Shown piece after piece: positions 25,446-33,904 of a DNA stretch of 64,000 nucleotides. A program made the translations under genes and the position numbers. This DNA is from Clostridium weizhouense. GTDB taxonomy: Bacteria; Bacillota; Clostridia; Clostridiales; Clostridiaceae. The stretch covers positions 186,001 through 250,000 of the forward strand of contig NZ_JAHXPT010000001.1 in assembly GCF_019431045.1 (NCBI RefSeq), given 5' to 3'. The notes under the pieces are model-generated. The model was not told where the DNA came from. It did no database searches and saw only the letters and a program-made list of their open reading frames with translations. Position 1 is the stretch's first letter, and each line of letters begins with the position of its first letter.

Positions 25446-25493
25446 TATATAAATTTAATACTATATTTAAAATTAATGTTGTTAAAATACTTA

Positions 25494-27137
25494 TTAATCT
25501 AAAAACATTTTTATATCGTCTTCAACATTTGTTATTCCACCAATACCAAAGTTTTCTACTAAAACATTAACTACATTTGGTGAAAGGAATGCTGGAAGTG
25601 TTGGTCCTAAATGAATATTCTTTACACCTAAATGTAATAAAGATAAAAGAACTATTACAGCTTTTTGTTCATACCATGCAATATTAAATGCAATCGGTAA
25701 TTCATTTATGTCTTCAAGTTCAAATACTTCTTTAAGCTTTAATGCAATTAATGCTAATGAATAAGAATCATTACATTGTCCTGCATCTAAAACTCTAGGA
25801 ATTCCACCTATATCACCTAAAGCTAATTTATTGTACTTATATTTTGCACATCCTGCTGTTAATATAACAGTGTCTTTTGGCAATGCTTTTGCAAAATCTG
25901 TGTAATATGATCTAGTCTTGTGTCTTCCATCGCATCCAGCCATAACAAAGAATTTCTTTATAGCACCAGTTTTTACTGCTTCTACAATCTTATCAGCTAA
26001 TGATAATACTTGATTGTGAGCAAATCCTCCAATTATTTCTCCTTCTTCAATTTGAGTAGGTGATAAACACTTCTTAGCTTGCTCTATAATTACAGAGAAG
26101 TCTTTATTTCCGTTTTCATCAGCTTCAACGTGAGCACATCCTTCAAACCCTGCTGCTCCTGTAGTATACATTCTATTTTTATAGTTATCCTTATTAGTTG
26201 GTGGAACTATACAGTTTGTAGTCATAAGTATTGGACCATTAAAACTTTCAAATTCTTCTCTTTGTTTCCACCATGCATTCCCGTAATTCCCTACTAAATG
26301 CGAATATTTTTTTAAATTTGGATAGTAGTGAGCTGGTAACATTTCTGAGTGAGTATATACATCTACTCCAGTTCCTTCAGTTTGTATTAATAATTGTTCT
26401 AAATCTTTTAAATCATGACCTGAAACTAATATTCCTGGATTTTTACCTACTCCTATATTAACTTTAGTTATTTCTGGATTACCATAGCTTTCTGTATTGG
26501 CTTTATCAAGTAATGCCATTCCATTAACACCAATTTTACCTGTTTCTAATGTTAACGCTATATATTCATCTATAGTTACACTATTATCAGCAGTTAATGA
26601 TAATGCTTTTTGCATAAATGCACATATTTCTTCATCTTCATATCCTAGTGCATTAGCGTGTTTCATATATGCTGATAATCCCTTTAATCCATAAGTTATA
26701 AGTTCTCTTAAACTTCTTATATCTTCATTTTCAGTTGCTAATACACCAACTGAACTTGACTTATCTTCCATTTCTTTTCTAGTCTCAGCATTCCATATCG
26801 CTGCTGAACTTAGATTCTCTTTATTTTTAAATTGTGATAATAATTCTTCCTTTAAATTTAATGTTTCTTTGATTCTTCCATAAAAAATTTCATTATCAAA
26901 ATTAGCATTAGTTATTGTAGTAAATAAATTCATAGTTACTATAGTATTAATATTTCTTGAAACCTTTATTCCTTCTTTTCTAGCTTTTGTTGCTACTTCT
27001 GATAAACCTCTTGTTACATATATTAATAAATCTTGAAGCTTTGCAAGTTCTGGTGTTTTACCACATACTCCTTTTATTGTACAGCCTGTACAACCTGCTG
27101 CTTCTTGACATTGAAAACAAAACATTTTATTATCCAT
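25494..27137 (-). CDS. hcp: Hybrid cluster protein / hydroxylamine reductase
   Basis: The 547-residue protein carries an N-terminal cysteine cluster ([15 protein letters not shown], Cys 7, 10, 16 and 19, with Cys 25) that binds the cubane. The later motifs supply hybrid Fe-S-O cluster ligands: His in [12 protein letters not shown], Glu in [10 protein letters not shown], Cys in TTNCIVPP, in GFEGCAHV and in [11 protein letters not shown]. Hcp reduces NO to N2O and hydroxylamine to ammonia in anaerobes and protects against nitrosative stress. The length and short spacing fit the class I/II form. It is single, behind a palindrome and promoter at about -41.5, so control by a Crp/Fnr-family regulator is likely. 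Confidence 0.95.
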   Translation of the reverse strand: MDNKMFCFQCQEAAGCTGCTIKGVCGKTPELAKLQDLLIYVTRGLSEVATKARKEGIKVSRNINTIVTMNLFTTITNANFDNEIFYGRIKETLNLKEELLSQFKNKENLSSAAIWNAETRKEMEDKSSSVGVLATENEDIRSLRELITYGLKGLSAYMKHANALGYEDEEICAFMQKALSLTADNSVTIDEYIALTLETGKIGVNGMALLDKANTESYGNPEITKVNIGVGKNPGILVSGHDLKDLEQLLIQTEGTGVDVYTHSEMLPAHYYPNLKKYSHLVGNYGNAWWKQREEFESFNGPILMTTNCIVPPTNKDNYKNRMYTTGAAGFEGCAHVEADENGNKDFSVIIEQAKKCLSPTQIEEGEIIGGFAHNQVLSLADKIVEAVKTGAIKKFFVMAGCDGRHKTRSYYTDFAKALPKDTVILTAGCAKYKYNKLALGDIGGIPRVLDAGQCNDSYSLALIALKLKEVFELEDINELPIAFNIAWYEQKAVIVLLSLLHLGVKNIHLGPTLPAFLSPNVVNVLVENFGIGGITNVEDDIKMFLD

Positions 27138-27205
27138 AATTTAAATCTCCTTTATCTTATATATTTATAAAATTTATTAATTTCTTGAATCTACTTTATG
27201 TGCTT

Positions 27206-27247
27206 ATTTTATATTTAAATAAGATAAAGTTCGGTAACATACGTTAC
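27206..27247 (-). promoter_or_regulatory. hcp promoter with HcpR-like palindrome
   Basis: The 14-bp inverted repeat GTAACATACGTTAC (27234-27247; arms GTAAC/GTTAC, 4-bp spacer) has the shape of a Crp/Fnr site. On the minus strand TAAAAT at 27206-27211 is a fair -10 box. A start about 7 bp further places the palindrome centre 41.5 bp upstream, the usual class II activator position. No good -35 box is present, as expected for an activated promoter. Confidence 0.65.
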
Positions 27248-27265
27248 AAAAATTAAAATATTTTA

Positions 27266-27305
27266 AATAAAAAAGAATTAACTCTTTCGAATTAATTCTT
27301 TTTTA
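27266..27305 (-). terminator. Terminator downstream of the nucleoside phosphorylase gene
   Basis: A perfect 10-bp stem (AAAGAATTAA with TTAATTCTTT) with A/T tracts, located beyond the family A repeat that follows the phosphorylase gene. Confidence 0.65.
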
Positions 27306-27334
27306 TTTCTCTATATTCTAAGTAAATATAAATT

Positions 27335-27490
27335 TCCCTGTCCATGAACTTTATTAGATAGCTAACAATCATAATCTTGATAACATCTGCCCATTCATAG
27401 CTAATAATTTCTAATACTAAGTTAAAATCAAATTTAATCTAAGATTAAGAATTTTGTTTATACTACAATATCTACATTGTTTTAAAATAT
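27335..27490. repeat. Intergenic repeat family A, copy 4
   Basis: The right end reads TATACTACAATATCTACATT then GTTTTAAAATA, the inverse of the left end of copies 1 and 3. CCTGTCCATGAACTTTA at 27337-27353 matches an internal 17-mer of copy 3 (one mismatch). The inner sequence differs, so this copy is rearranged. Confidence 0.5.
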
Positions 27491-27511
27491 AGCTTAAATT
27501 GGAATACTATA

Positions 27512-28813
27512 TTATTTTAATATTTTTTGAATAAGAGGATCATTTTCTACATGAGTATTACTAATTAAAAATGCCTCATATAATCTTTCAATCCATTCAT
27601 CTTGTAGTTCTTGATCGTGATATACATAACAAATTGTATCTTCAGTAGTAACTTTATCACCTTTTTTACAATTAATTTTAAGTCCTACTCCATAATTAAT
27701 ATTGTCTTCTTTTTTAGCTCTTCCTGCACCTAGTAACATTGCTAGTATTCCAAGCTCCTCAGAATGTATCTTTTCTACATATCCTTCTTTTCTGCATTTA
27801 ATCTCTGTTATAAATTTTGATTTTGGAAGTAGTGTAGTATCTTCTATCATTTTTACATTACCACCTTGATAAGTAACCATTTCTTTAAACTTTTCAAATG
27901 CTTTACCTGATTTAACTGCATCTTGTAATATATTACGTGCTTCTTCTTTTGTACTACAAATCTTTCCTTGCATTAGCATAATTTCTCCTGCTTGCATGCA
28001 TAATTCAGTAAAATCTTTTGGACCCTTCCCTTTTAAAGTATCTATTGCTTCAATTACTTCTAACGAATTACCTATAGTATTACCAAGAGGTTGATTCATA
28101 TCAGTTATCATAGCCATTGTATTTCTTCCAAGACTATTACCAATCGAAATCATTGCATTTGCAAGTTCTGTTGCTTCTTGAACAGTACGCATAAATGCTC
28201 CTTCCCCATATTTAACATCTAAAAGTATAGTATCAGATCCAGATGCAAGTTTCTTAGACATTATAGATGAAGCAATTAATGGAATAGACCTTACTGTTGA
28301 TGTAACATCTCTTAAAGCATATAATTTCTTATCTGCTGGTACCAAATCACCAGTTTGCCCAATAATAGCTACCCCTATTTCTTTTACTTGTTTAATAAAT
28401 TTTTCTTCACTTAAAAAACAATTAAATCCTTCTATAGACTCTAATTTATCTAATGTACCACCAGTATGTCCAAGCCCTCTTCCTGACATTTTCGCAACTT
28501 TTAATCCACAGGCTGCTACCATTGGTCCTAAAGCCATAGATGTTTTATCTCCTACACCGCCAGTTGAGTGCTTATCAGATTTTATTCCCTCTATACTACT
28601 TAAATCTATAACATCTCCACTATGCATCATAGCTTTTGCTAAATATGCCGTTTCTTTATCAGTCATACCATTTAATACAATAGCCATTAATAACGCACTA
28701 GTTTGATAATCTGGAATAGAACCATCTACAACACCATCTATCCAAAATTGTATTTCTTCATTACTTAATTCTAAATTTTCTCTTTTCTTATCAATAATAT
28801 CTACAAAACGCAT
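27512..28813 (-). CDS. deoA: Pyrimidine-nucleoside phosphorylase
   Basis: This 433-residue enzyme belongs to the thymidine/pyrimidine-nucleoside phosphorylase family. The family signature SGRGLGHTGGTLDKLESI is at about 110-127, preceded by a phosphate-binding KHSTGGVGDKTS at about 81-92. It splits thymidine, deoxyuridine or uridine with phosphate to the base and (deoxy)ribose-1-phosphate. Gram-positive members usually use both uridine and thymidine (often named pdp), so the symbol is provisional. The C-terminal beta domain is complete. It lies 267 bp after deoC, but a hairpin and a repeat between them suggest separate transcripts. GGAGG precedes the ATG. Confidence 0.93.
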   Translation of the reverse strand: MRFVDIIDKKRENLELSNEEIQFWIDGVVDGSIPDYQTSALLMAIVLNGMTDKETAYLAKAMMHSGDVIDLSSIEGIKSDKHSTGGVGDKTSMALGPMVAACGLKVAKMSGRGLGHTGGTLDKLESIEGFNCFLSEEKFIKQVKEIGVAIIGQTGDLVPADKKLYALRDVTSTVRSIPLIASSIMSKKLASGSDTILLDVKYGEGAFMRTVQEATELANAMISIGNSLGRNTMAMITDMNQPLGNTIGNSLEVIEAIDTLKGKGPKDFTELCMQAGEIMLMQGKICSTKEEARNILQDAVKSGKAFEKFKEMVTYQGGNVKMIEDTTLLPKSKFITEIKCRKEGYVEKIHSEELGILAMLLGAGRAKKEDNINYGVGLKINCKKGDKVTTEDTICYVYHDQELQDEWIERLYEAFLISNTHVENDPLIQKILK

Positions 28814-28855
28814 ATTTTAATCCTCCCAAACCCATAAATCTATTTTCTTATTTAA

Positions 28856-28869
28856 AGGAAACGTTTTCT
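28856..28869 (-). promoter_or_regulatory. Putative cre-like site upstream of the nucleoside phosphorylase gene
   Basis: AGGAAACGTTTTCT is a near-palindrome that differs from the catabolite-responsive consensus in its first base. It lies about 45 bp before the start codon. Repression by CcpA would be sensible for a nucleoside catabolic gene, but the match is imperfect. Confidence 0.35.
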
Positions 28870-28894
28870 TAAATGTTCTAAAAATAATATAATT

Positions 28895-28930
28895 TATGGA
28901 GATATCTAAAAATACCTAAACATCTCCATA
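28895..28930 (-). terminator. deoC terminator
   Basis: TATGGAGAT pairs with ATCTCCATA around an 18-base loop, about 150 bp past the deoC stop, with a T-rich tail on the minus strand. Confidence 0.5.
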
Positions 28931-28969
28931 TAATCATATAAACTATATATATTCATTATTTATAGTAGT

Positions 28970-29045
28970 ACATAATATCATTTATACATATTTTAAGATT
29001 TATATTAGTTAACAAACTTTATCAGAACTTATATAGTTAAAATAG
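28970..29045 (+). repeat. Intergenic repeat family B, copy 4
   Basis: The core ATACATATTTTAAGATTTAT is followed by ATTAGTTAACAAACTTTATC and AGAACTTATATAGTTA. It aligns with the other three family B copies over about 60 bp. Confidence 0.5.
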
Positions 29046-29080
29046 TAAATCTAAATAAAACTATATTTAGTTTATTGTTT

Positions 29081-29746
29081 TTAATATCCTAATGCTTCTT
29101 TTCCTTTTATCATATTAACGGCTGAACTTGTACCAATTCTGTCACAGCCTTCACTTATAAACATTTCAAGATCCTCAACACTTTTTACTCCACCTGCTGC
29201 TTTAATTTTTACATTTGGACCAATATGTTTCTTGAATAATCTTACATCTTCAAGTGTTGCTCCACCTGTACCAAAACCAGTAGATGTTTTAATATAATCT
29301 GCACCTGCATCTGTTACTGATTTACACATAGCTATTTTTTCTTCTTCAGTTAAATAGCAAGTTTCTATTATAACCTTTAATATCTTATTTCCAACAACTT
29401 CCTTTAACATTCTTATTTCTTCTGTAACTTTATCATATAATTTATTTTTAACATCTGTAATGTTAATTACCATATCAATTTCACTAGCTCCATCCTCAAG
29501 AGCCTTTTTAGTTTCAACTATTTTAGCTTCTGTTGTAGAATAACCTAAAGGGAATCCAACTACAGTACATATATTAACCTTATCACCATATTTTTCATGT
29601 ATACGAGAAATATAACAAGCTGGGATACATATTGATGCTGTATTATATTCAATAGCTTCATCACATATTTTTTGAATATCCTCCCATGTTGCAACTGCCT
29701 TTAATAGTGTATGGTCTACATGTTTTAAAATTTCTGAATTTGTCAT
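29081..29746 (-). CDS. deoC: Deoxyribose-phosphate aldolase
   Basis: The 221-residue aldolase has the Schiff-base lysine motif YIKTSTGFGTGGATLEDV and the second conserved lysine in IKAAGGVKS, with DHTLLKA near the start. It cleaves 2-deoxyribose-5-phosphate to glyceraldehyde-3-phosphate and acetaldehyde, completing nucleoside deoxyribose breakdown. I choose the ATG at 29746 (MTNSEILKH): GTGAGGG is 5 bp before it, and the longer frame begins with the GTG inside that same ribosome binding site. It is divergent from the DeoR-type regulator and probably under its control. The phosphorylase downstream would feed it through phosphopentomutase, which is not in the window. Confidence 0.95.
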   Translation of the reverse strand: MTNSEILKHVDHTLLKAVATWEDIQKICDEAIEYNTASICIPACYISRIHEKYGDKVNICTVVGFPLGYSTTEAKIVETKKALEDGASEIDMVINITDVKNKLYDKVTEEIRMLKEVVGNKILKVIIETCYLTEEEKIAMCKSVTDAGADYIKTSTGFGTGGATLEDVRLFKKHIGPNVKIKAAGGVKSVEDLEMFISEGCDRIGTSSAVNMIKGKEALGY

Positions 29747-29845
29747 AAATACCCTCACTTCTCCAGTGATATCAAATTATTTTCAACTTAAAACTTAATT
29801 TATTTATATGTCACTGGTCATATAATGATTTATTAATTTTAAGTT

Positions 29846-29938
29846 ATATTTTAAAATAATGTTGAAATTGTAATATAAAACTCATTAACATAGGTGTTCA
29901 CTCTTATAATAAAATACCAACATTCAATTAAAAAATAA
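29846..29938. repeat. Intergenic repeat family A, copy 5
   Basis: ATTTTAAAATAATGTTGAAA then TTGTAATATA at the left and TTATAATAAAATACCAACAT plus TCAATTAAAA at the right form imperfect inverted ends. It is diverged compared with copies 1 and 3. Confidence 0.4.
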
Positions 29939-29986
29939 CATAATTTTTTCATTTAATCGTAATATATTATAATTCTCTATAACTTT

Positions 29987-30015
29987 ATTTTAATATCATA
30001 ATGTTATAACGTCAA
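29987..30015 (-). promoter_or_regulatory. deoC promoter
   Basis: On the minus strand TTGACG and TAAAAT are 17 bp apart. The tandem repeats described next lie directly upstream of the -35 box. Confidence 0.65.
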
Positions 30016-30020
30016 CATTT

Positions 30021-30049
30021 TTTGTTAAAGTTCAAACATTTGTTAAAGT
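30021..30049. promoter_or_regulatory. Tandem repeats, candidate DeoR-type operator
   Basis: TTTGTTAAAGT occurs twice, at 30021-30031 and 30039-30049, a period of 18 bp. DeoR-family proteins commonly bind short direct repeats. The site lies between the divergent deoC and regulator promoters. Confidence 0.5.
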
Positions 30050-30098
30050 ATATCTTATAATTATAAGGTTTTTATTCTTAATAATTATAAGATATACT
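30047..30098. repeat. Perfect 18-bp inverted repeat upstream of the DeoR-type gene
   Basis: AGTATATCTTATAATTAT (30047-30064) is repeated inverted at 30081-30098 with a 16-base loop. It sits just before the regulator's -35 box. It could be an operator or a transcriptional insulator; no run of Ts follows. Confidence 0.7.
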
Positions 30099-30105
30099 AA
30101 ATATT

Positions 30106-30134
30106 TTGTATTATACACAAAATAATGTTAGAAT
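30106..30134 (+). promoter_or_regulatory. Promoter of the DeoR-type regulator
   Basis: TTGTAT (30106-30111) and TAGAAT (30129-30134) are 17 bp apart, 68 bp before the start codon. Confidence 0.55.
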
Positions 30135-30201
30135 ATAAACAAATTTACTTATATTTAAATAATAATTTACATTAAATATTTGAAGAAATGGTGATTAATT
30201 A

Positions 30202-30981
30202 ATGAATAAAAAATTTCAAAGAGCAAATAAGCTTATAGAAATATTAAAAGAAAAAAATGGAGCTTCTGTCAAAGAATTAGCCACAATATTAGGTGTTTCC
30301 GAAATGACGATTAGACGTGATTTAAATGTATTAAAAGCAAATAATATTGTAAGCAATGTATACGGTGCTACTATATATAATCCAGCAAATAATATTGAAA
30401 AATTAAGTACTTCTTATAATATTAATGATGAATTAATAAGACAAGAAAAGGAAAAAGCTAAAATAGGCAAAGCAGCTGCAAGCCTAATACAGGAAGGTGA
30501 TATCATTATTATAGATGCTGGAACTACTACTGAAAAATTAGCACAAAGTATTAATGATGATATAAAACTAACGGCTTTATTTTATAATATAAATATATTA
30601 TTAGCATTAAAGAATAAAAAAAATATTAAATTAATTTTTTCGGGTGGATATTTCCATTCCAATACTCAAATGTTTGAAAGTACAGAAGGAATTTCTTTAA
30701 TTAAAAATATACGTGCAACAAAAGTATTTATTTCTGCTGCTGGTATACATGAACAATTAGGTGTAACCTGTTCAAATAATTATGAGGTACCAACAAAACG
30801 AGCTATAATAGGATCTTCTTTAGAAAAAATATTACTTGTTGATTCTGAAAAATTTGGTATAGTGAAATCTTCGTATTTTGCTAATTTAAATGAATTTAAT
30901 ACTATTATAACTGATTCTAATATTTCTAAAGAATGGATTGAACGTATTGAAAGTCTAGGAATAAAATTAATTATTGTTTGA
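30202..30981 (+). CDS. DeoR-family transcriptional regulator
   Basis: The 259-residue repressor has the DeoR winged HTH (about 4-58: RANKLIEILKEKNGASVKEL, then VSEMTIRRDLNVL) and a sugar-phosphate isomerase-like effector domain (about 75-250), with DAGTTTEKLAQ and FSGGYFHSNTQMFEST as ligand-binding loops. DeoR-family repressors release DNA when a phosphorylated sugar binds. Because it is divergent from deoC, deoxyribose-5-phosphate or a related phosphosugar is the likely effector, and deoC (perhaps the phosphorylase too) the likely target; this is inferred from context. GAAATGGTG precedes the ATG. It is not the SorC-type DeoR of Bacillus subtilis. Confidence 0.9.
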   Translation: MNKKFQRANKLIEILKEKNGASVKELATILGVSEMTIRRDLNVLKANNIVSNVYGATIYNPANNIEKLSTSYNINDELIRQEKEKAKIGKAAASLIQEGDIIIIDAGTTTEKLAQSINDDIKLTALFYNINILLALKNKKNIKLIFSGGYFHSNTQMFESTEGISLIKNIRATKVFISAAGIHEQLGVTCSNNYEVPTKRAIIGSSLEKILLVDSEKFGIVKSSYFANLNEFNTIITDSNISKEWIERIESLGIKLIIV

Positions 30982-30987
30982 TATAAA

Positions 30988-31138
30988 GAACAGAGTGGCT
31001 ACGCCACTTTTCAATTGACAGTTGACAATGCACAATTGTGGTTGAAAGCTACAGGCTTTCTTTAATATATATTATTTAGAAATCACCGAGTGATTTCATC
31101 CTACATTGTCAATTGTCAATCATCCATTGTCCATTCAA
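30988..31138. repeat. Intergenic repeat D: three hairpins with TTGTCAATTG-type ends
   Basis: The block contains three successive near-perfect hairpins: AGTGGC-tac-GCCACT (30994-31008), GAAAGC-tacag-GCTTTC (about 31044-31060) and GAAATCAC-cga-GTGATTTC (31079-31097). It has TTGACAGTTGACAATG on one side and ATTGTCAATTGTCAATC on the other as inverted outer repeats. The higher GC content of the hairpins differs from the surroundings. This resembles REP/MITE-type elements; no transposase is seen. Confidence 0.65.
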
Positions 31139-31236
31139 AATATCTCATTAACCTTAGATTTTATCTAGCTTTTTGAATATATATGAGAAAAATCCAGCTG
31201 GCAAATATATTTTTAATCTAATAACTAAATATACCA

Positions 31237-31917
31237 TTAATTAAATAATTCTTCTTCTAATTCATTTATATTTATAATTTCAATTTTATTTCTATCAAAT
31301 TCTATATATCCCATATCTCTAAGTTGCATTAATTCTCTTGATAAAGATGGTCTTGGTATTCCCATATTAGATGCTATTTCTTCTTTGCTTTCTTTTAAGA
31401 CTATGTTTTTACTTTTTTGTTTTTTGGATTCTTCTAATATAAAATTTATAACCTTATGTTTAATACTTTTAAATGATATATTTTTTATTTTTGAATTAAG
31501 CATCAATACTTTATTACTTAATAAAGACATAAAGTTCTCTAAAAATTTTTCTTCTTTTAAACATAATTTTATAATATCTTCTTTTTTTATATATAATACC
31601 GTACAATCACTAAAAGCCATTATAGTAGCTGGATAACTACCCTTTTTTGAAAAAATTAAAGCTTCTCCAAAGACATCATTATTCTTTAATCTTTTTAAAA
31701 CAATATACTTTCCACTTAAATATATTCTTTGAATTTCAACTATTCCATCTAAAATTATCCCTAAAGTATTACATTTGTCATCTTCTGATGCAATAACTTC
31801 TCCCTTATTATATGACTTTAAGAAATATTGTATATTAGAAATTACATTTTCTATATTCTCTTTGCTAATGCCTTTAAAAAATTCATTTTCTTTAATTTTC
31901 ATTATTATGTTTTCCAT
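31237..31917 (-). CDS. Crp/Fnr-family transcriptional regulator
   Basis: The protein has a cyclic-nucleotide-binding-type beta-barrel (about 10-120: GEVIASEDDKCNTLGIILDG, then VFGEALIFSKKGSYPATIMA) and a C-terminal HTH_Crp domain (KEEIASNMGIPRPSLSREL, about 178-196). No N-terminal cysteine cluster is present, so it is not an oxygen-sensing FNR. The nearest candidate target is hcp, 4 kb away, whose promoter has a Crp/Fnr-type palindrome; HcpR-type regulators of this family control hcp in other anaerobes. Start: I use the ATG at 31917 (MENIIMKIK), since the TTG start of the longer frame lies in the AGGAGG itself; the 15-bp spacing is long, so the start is uncertain. Confidence 0.85.
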   Translation of the reverse strand: MENIIMKIKENEFFKGISKENIENVISNIQYFLKSYNKGEVIASEDDKCNTLGIILDGIVEIQRIYLSGKYIVLKRLKNNDVFGEALIFSKKGSYPATIMAFSDCTVLYIKKEDIIKLCLKEEKFLENFMSLLSNKVLMLNSKIKNISFKSIKHKVINFILEESKKQKSKNIVLKESKEEIASNMGIPRPSLSRELMQLRDMGYIEFDRNKIEIININELEEELFN

Positions 31918-32087
31918 ATTAAAAATAAGAAGCCTCCTAACCAATGTAGAAAAAATTTACTAATAAATCTATAGTTTTCACTATGTTTTATATTAATAAT
32001 TATTTTCTATTAAAAATAGACAAGATAATCCTAAAGCTAGATAAAATCAATCTCTCAGTTACTAAAAATTCTATAATTTGCTGTATA

Positions 32088-32142
32088 AATAAGAAGTACT
32101 ATTCAAAATACATTATAATAATTTGAAATAGTACTTCTTTAT
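32088..32142 (-). terminator. brnQ terminator
   Basis: AAGAAGTACTATT pairs with AATAGTACTTCTT, extended by TTCAAA/TTTGAA with a bulge, 25 bp after the brnQ stop. Both strands have T-rich tails. Confidence 0.75.
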
Positions 32143-32163
32143 ACACTACTACACTAATTTAAT

Positions 32164-33501
32164 TTATTCAACTATCAAATTTTTATTACTGAAATACTCT
32201 TTAATAAATTTTACTATAATCCCTAAAACAATACCTAGTATTGCTGGAACAACCCAACCAAGACCCTTAGAATAAAGAGGCAAATTAGAAAATACTTTAA
32301 CTATAAATTCTAAATTAATTCCTGCTTGACTTAACGCATCAACAACACTTACTACTCCTGTAAATAAAATTGCTGAACAATATACAATTTTACTTCCATT
32401 AAAAATATTCTCTGTTACTCCAAGTACTATAAGAATTATCGCTATTGGATATATAGCATTTAATACTGGAACTGATACTGATAAAATTTTTGTTAACCCC
32501 ATATTGGCAAGTACCATACTTGAAATAGAAAGTATTCTAACCCAAGTTTTATAATTTATTTTTGATGTTAATGTTGTGAAATATTCACTACAAGAAGTTA
32601 TAAGACCAACACAAGTAGTTAAACAAGCTACTGTAAAAATAAGTGCAAGTAATATTACTCCTGGTTTTCCAAATAAATACGTCATAACATTTGTAAGAGT
32701 TTGAGCTCCATTTTCAGTTCCTCCAAATCTACCTCCTGATGTTGCTCCTAAATGACCTAACATAGAATAAATTACTATTAACAATCCACCTGCTATTACT
32801 CCTGCTTTTATAGATGTTGAAATAACTACTTTTTCCTCACTTATCCCTTTGCTCTTTATTGCAAAAGCGATTACTATTCCAAAGTTTAATGCCGCAATAG
32901 TATCCATAGTTAAATATCCTTCTAAGAATCCTTTAACAAATGGTGAAGATAAATATTCTCCACTAGCAGCTCCATAACCTCCTAGTGGTTTAAATACAGC
33001 CGCTATAAATACAATTGATATAAGAGTTAATAATGTTGGTGTTAAAAATTTTCCCATACGATCTACTAATTTAGATGGAGTTAAACATAACCAATAAGCT
33101 ACTGAAAAGAACACTAATGTATATATAAATCTTGCTAATGTAATTGAAATTAATCCTTCAGGCAAAAATGGTGCTACAGCCATTTCAAAAGGTAAGCTTC
33201 CAGCTCTTGGAATACCTAAACATGGTCCTATTGATAAATATATTAATACAGTAAATACTATTGCAAAAATCGGATTAACCTTGTTTGCTAAATTTTTTAA
33301 TCCACCAGATTTAGCTACCGTGATTACTCCTAAAACTGGAAACCCAACTGCTGTTATAAAAAATCCAAGCATAGCTACCCAAGTTGCTCCTCCTGCTGAT
33401 TGTCCAAGAAATGGTGGAAATATTAAATTTCCTGCTCCAAAAAATAATGAAAAAAGCATTAAACTTATAAGTCCTAAATCTTTTTTTGATAAATTTTTCA
33501 T
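32164..33501 (-). CDS. brnQ: Branched-chain amino acid transporter BrnQ
   Basis: The 445-residue protein has 12 hydrophobic segments and the LIVCS signature near the N-terminus (LFFGAGNLIFPPFLGQSAGG, about 19-38), then ARFIYTLVFFSVAYWL and a GRFGGTENGAQTLTNVM stretch around residue 255. It is a cation-coupled importer of leucine, isoleucine and valine. It is monocistronic with a 380-base leader containing a T-box, so expression rises when a cognate tRNA is uncharged. Length and motifs are standard. AGGGGG precedes the ATG. Confidence 0.95.
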   Translation of the reverse strand: MKNLSKKDLGLISLMLFSLFFGAGNLIFPPFLGQSAGGATWVAMLGFFITAVGFPVLGVITVAKSGGLKNLANKVNPIFAIVFTVLIYLSIGPCLGIPRAGSLPFEMAVAPFLPEGLISITLARFIYTLVFFSVAYWLCLTPSKLVDRMGKFLTPTLLTLISIVFIAAVFKPLGGYGAASGEYLSSPFVKGFLEGYLTMDTIAALNFGIVIAFAIKSKGISEEKVVISTSIKAGVIAGGLLIVIYSMLGHLGATSGGRFGGTENGAQTLTNVMTYLFGKPGVILLALIFTVACLTTCVGLITSCSEYFTTLTSKINYKTWVRILSISSMVLANMGLTKILSVSVPVLNAIYPIAIILIVLGVTENIFNGSKIVYCSAILFTGVVSVVDALSQAGINLEFIVKVFSNLPLYSKGLGWVVPAILGIVLGIIVKFIKEYFSNKNLIVE

Positions 33502-33605
33502 TTTAAAATCCCCCTTTTTTATAATAAATAACCTCTTTTTTTATAATAATTAACTTCTTTCTAATGTCACTTTCAATACTCATGTAAATGCCCCCTTAAA
33601 TATAA

Positions 33606-33875
33606 AAATACCCCGTCCCAATAAAAGGGACGAGGTTTAATCGCGATACCACCCTAATTCTATAAAATAATCATATAAAAATTAAAATCATTTTATAGCT
33701 CTCAGTAACGTACTAAATAATACGCCTTTCTTTTAACGGTGAAATTCCGTTGAGACTTACTTTAAACATAGTTCAGCCTCACTTCTCCGAGATGATTTTC
33801 AGTTATATCCTGAACATTAGCTTTCATCATACGCTAACTTTCTGTAGAACAGTAAATATTACTTACTTTTTCTCT
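33606..33875 (-). ncRNA. T-box leader of brnQ
   Basis: On the minus strand the leader contains a stem I apical region (GTTAGCG...AAAGCTAATG), a stretch GAAAATCATCTCGGAG where ATC precedes the conserved A and can be read as an Ile specifier, the T-box AGGGTGGTATCGCGA at 33641-33655 and a terminator with CCCGTCCC-type arms at 33611-33635. Uncharged tRNA pairing with the T-box would form the antiterminator. The Ile assignment is a manual alignment and less sure than the T-box itself. Confidence 0.93.
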
Positions 33876-33904
33876 TCTTAGAATTTTATTTTTAATTTGT
33901 AATT

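Noticed and set aside
25494-27137. Several plus-strand ORFs of 60-75 codons inside the hcp gene
   Set aside because: They lie antisense to a long, well-conserved gene, lack ribosome binding sites and show no domain pattern. They are coding shadows.
30988-31138. Repeats at the DeoR-Crp gap as a CRISPR array
   Set aside because: The hairpins differ in sequence, there is no regular repeat-spacer period and no cas gene is nearby.
31918-31944. Longer N-terminus of the Crp/Fnr protein (TTG start at 31944)
   Set aside because: The TTG lies immediately before the AGGAGG site and the extra residues are encoded by it. The internal ATG is preferred, though its spacing is long.
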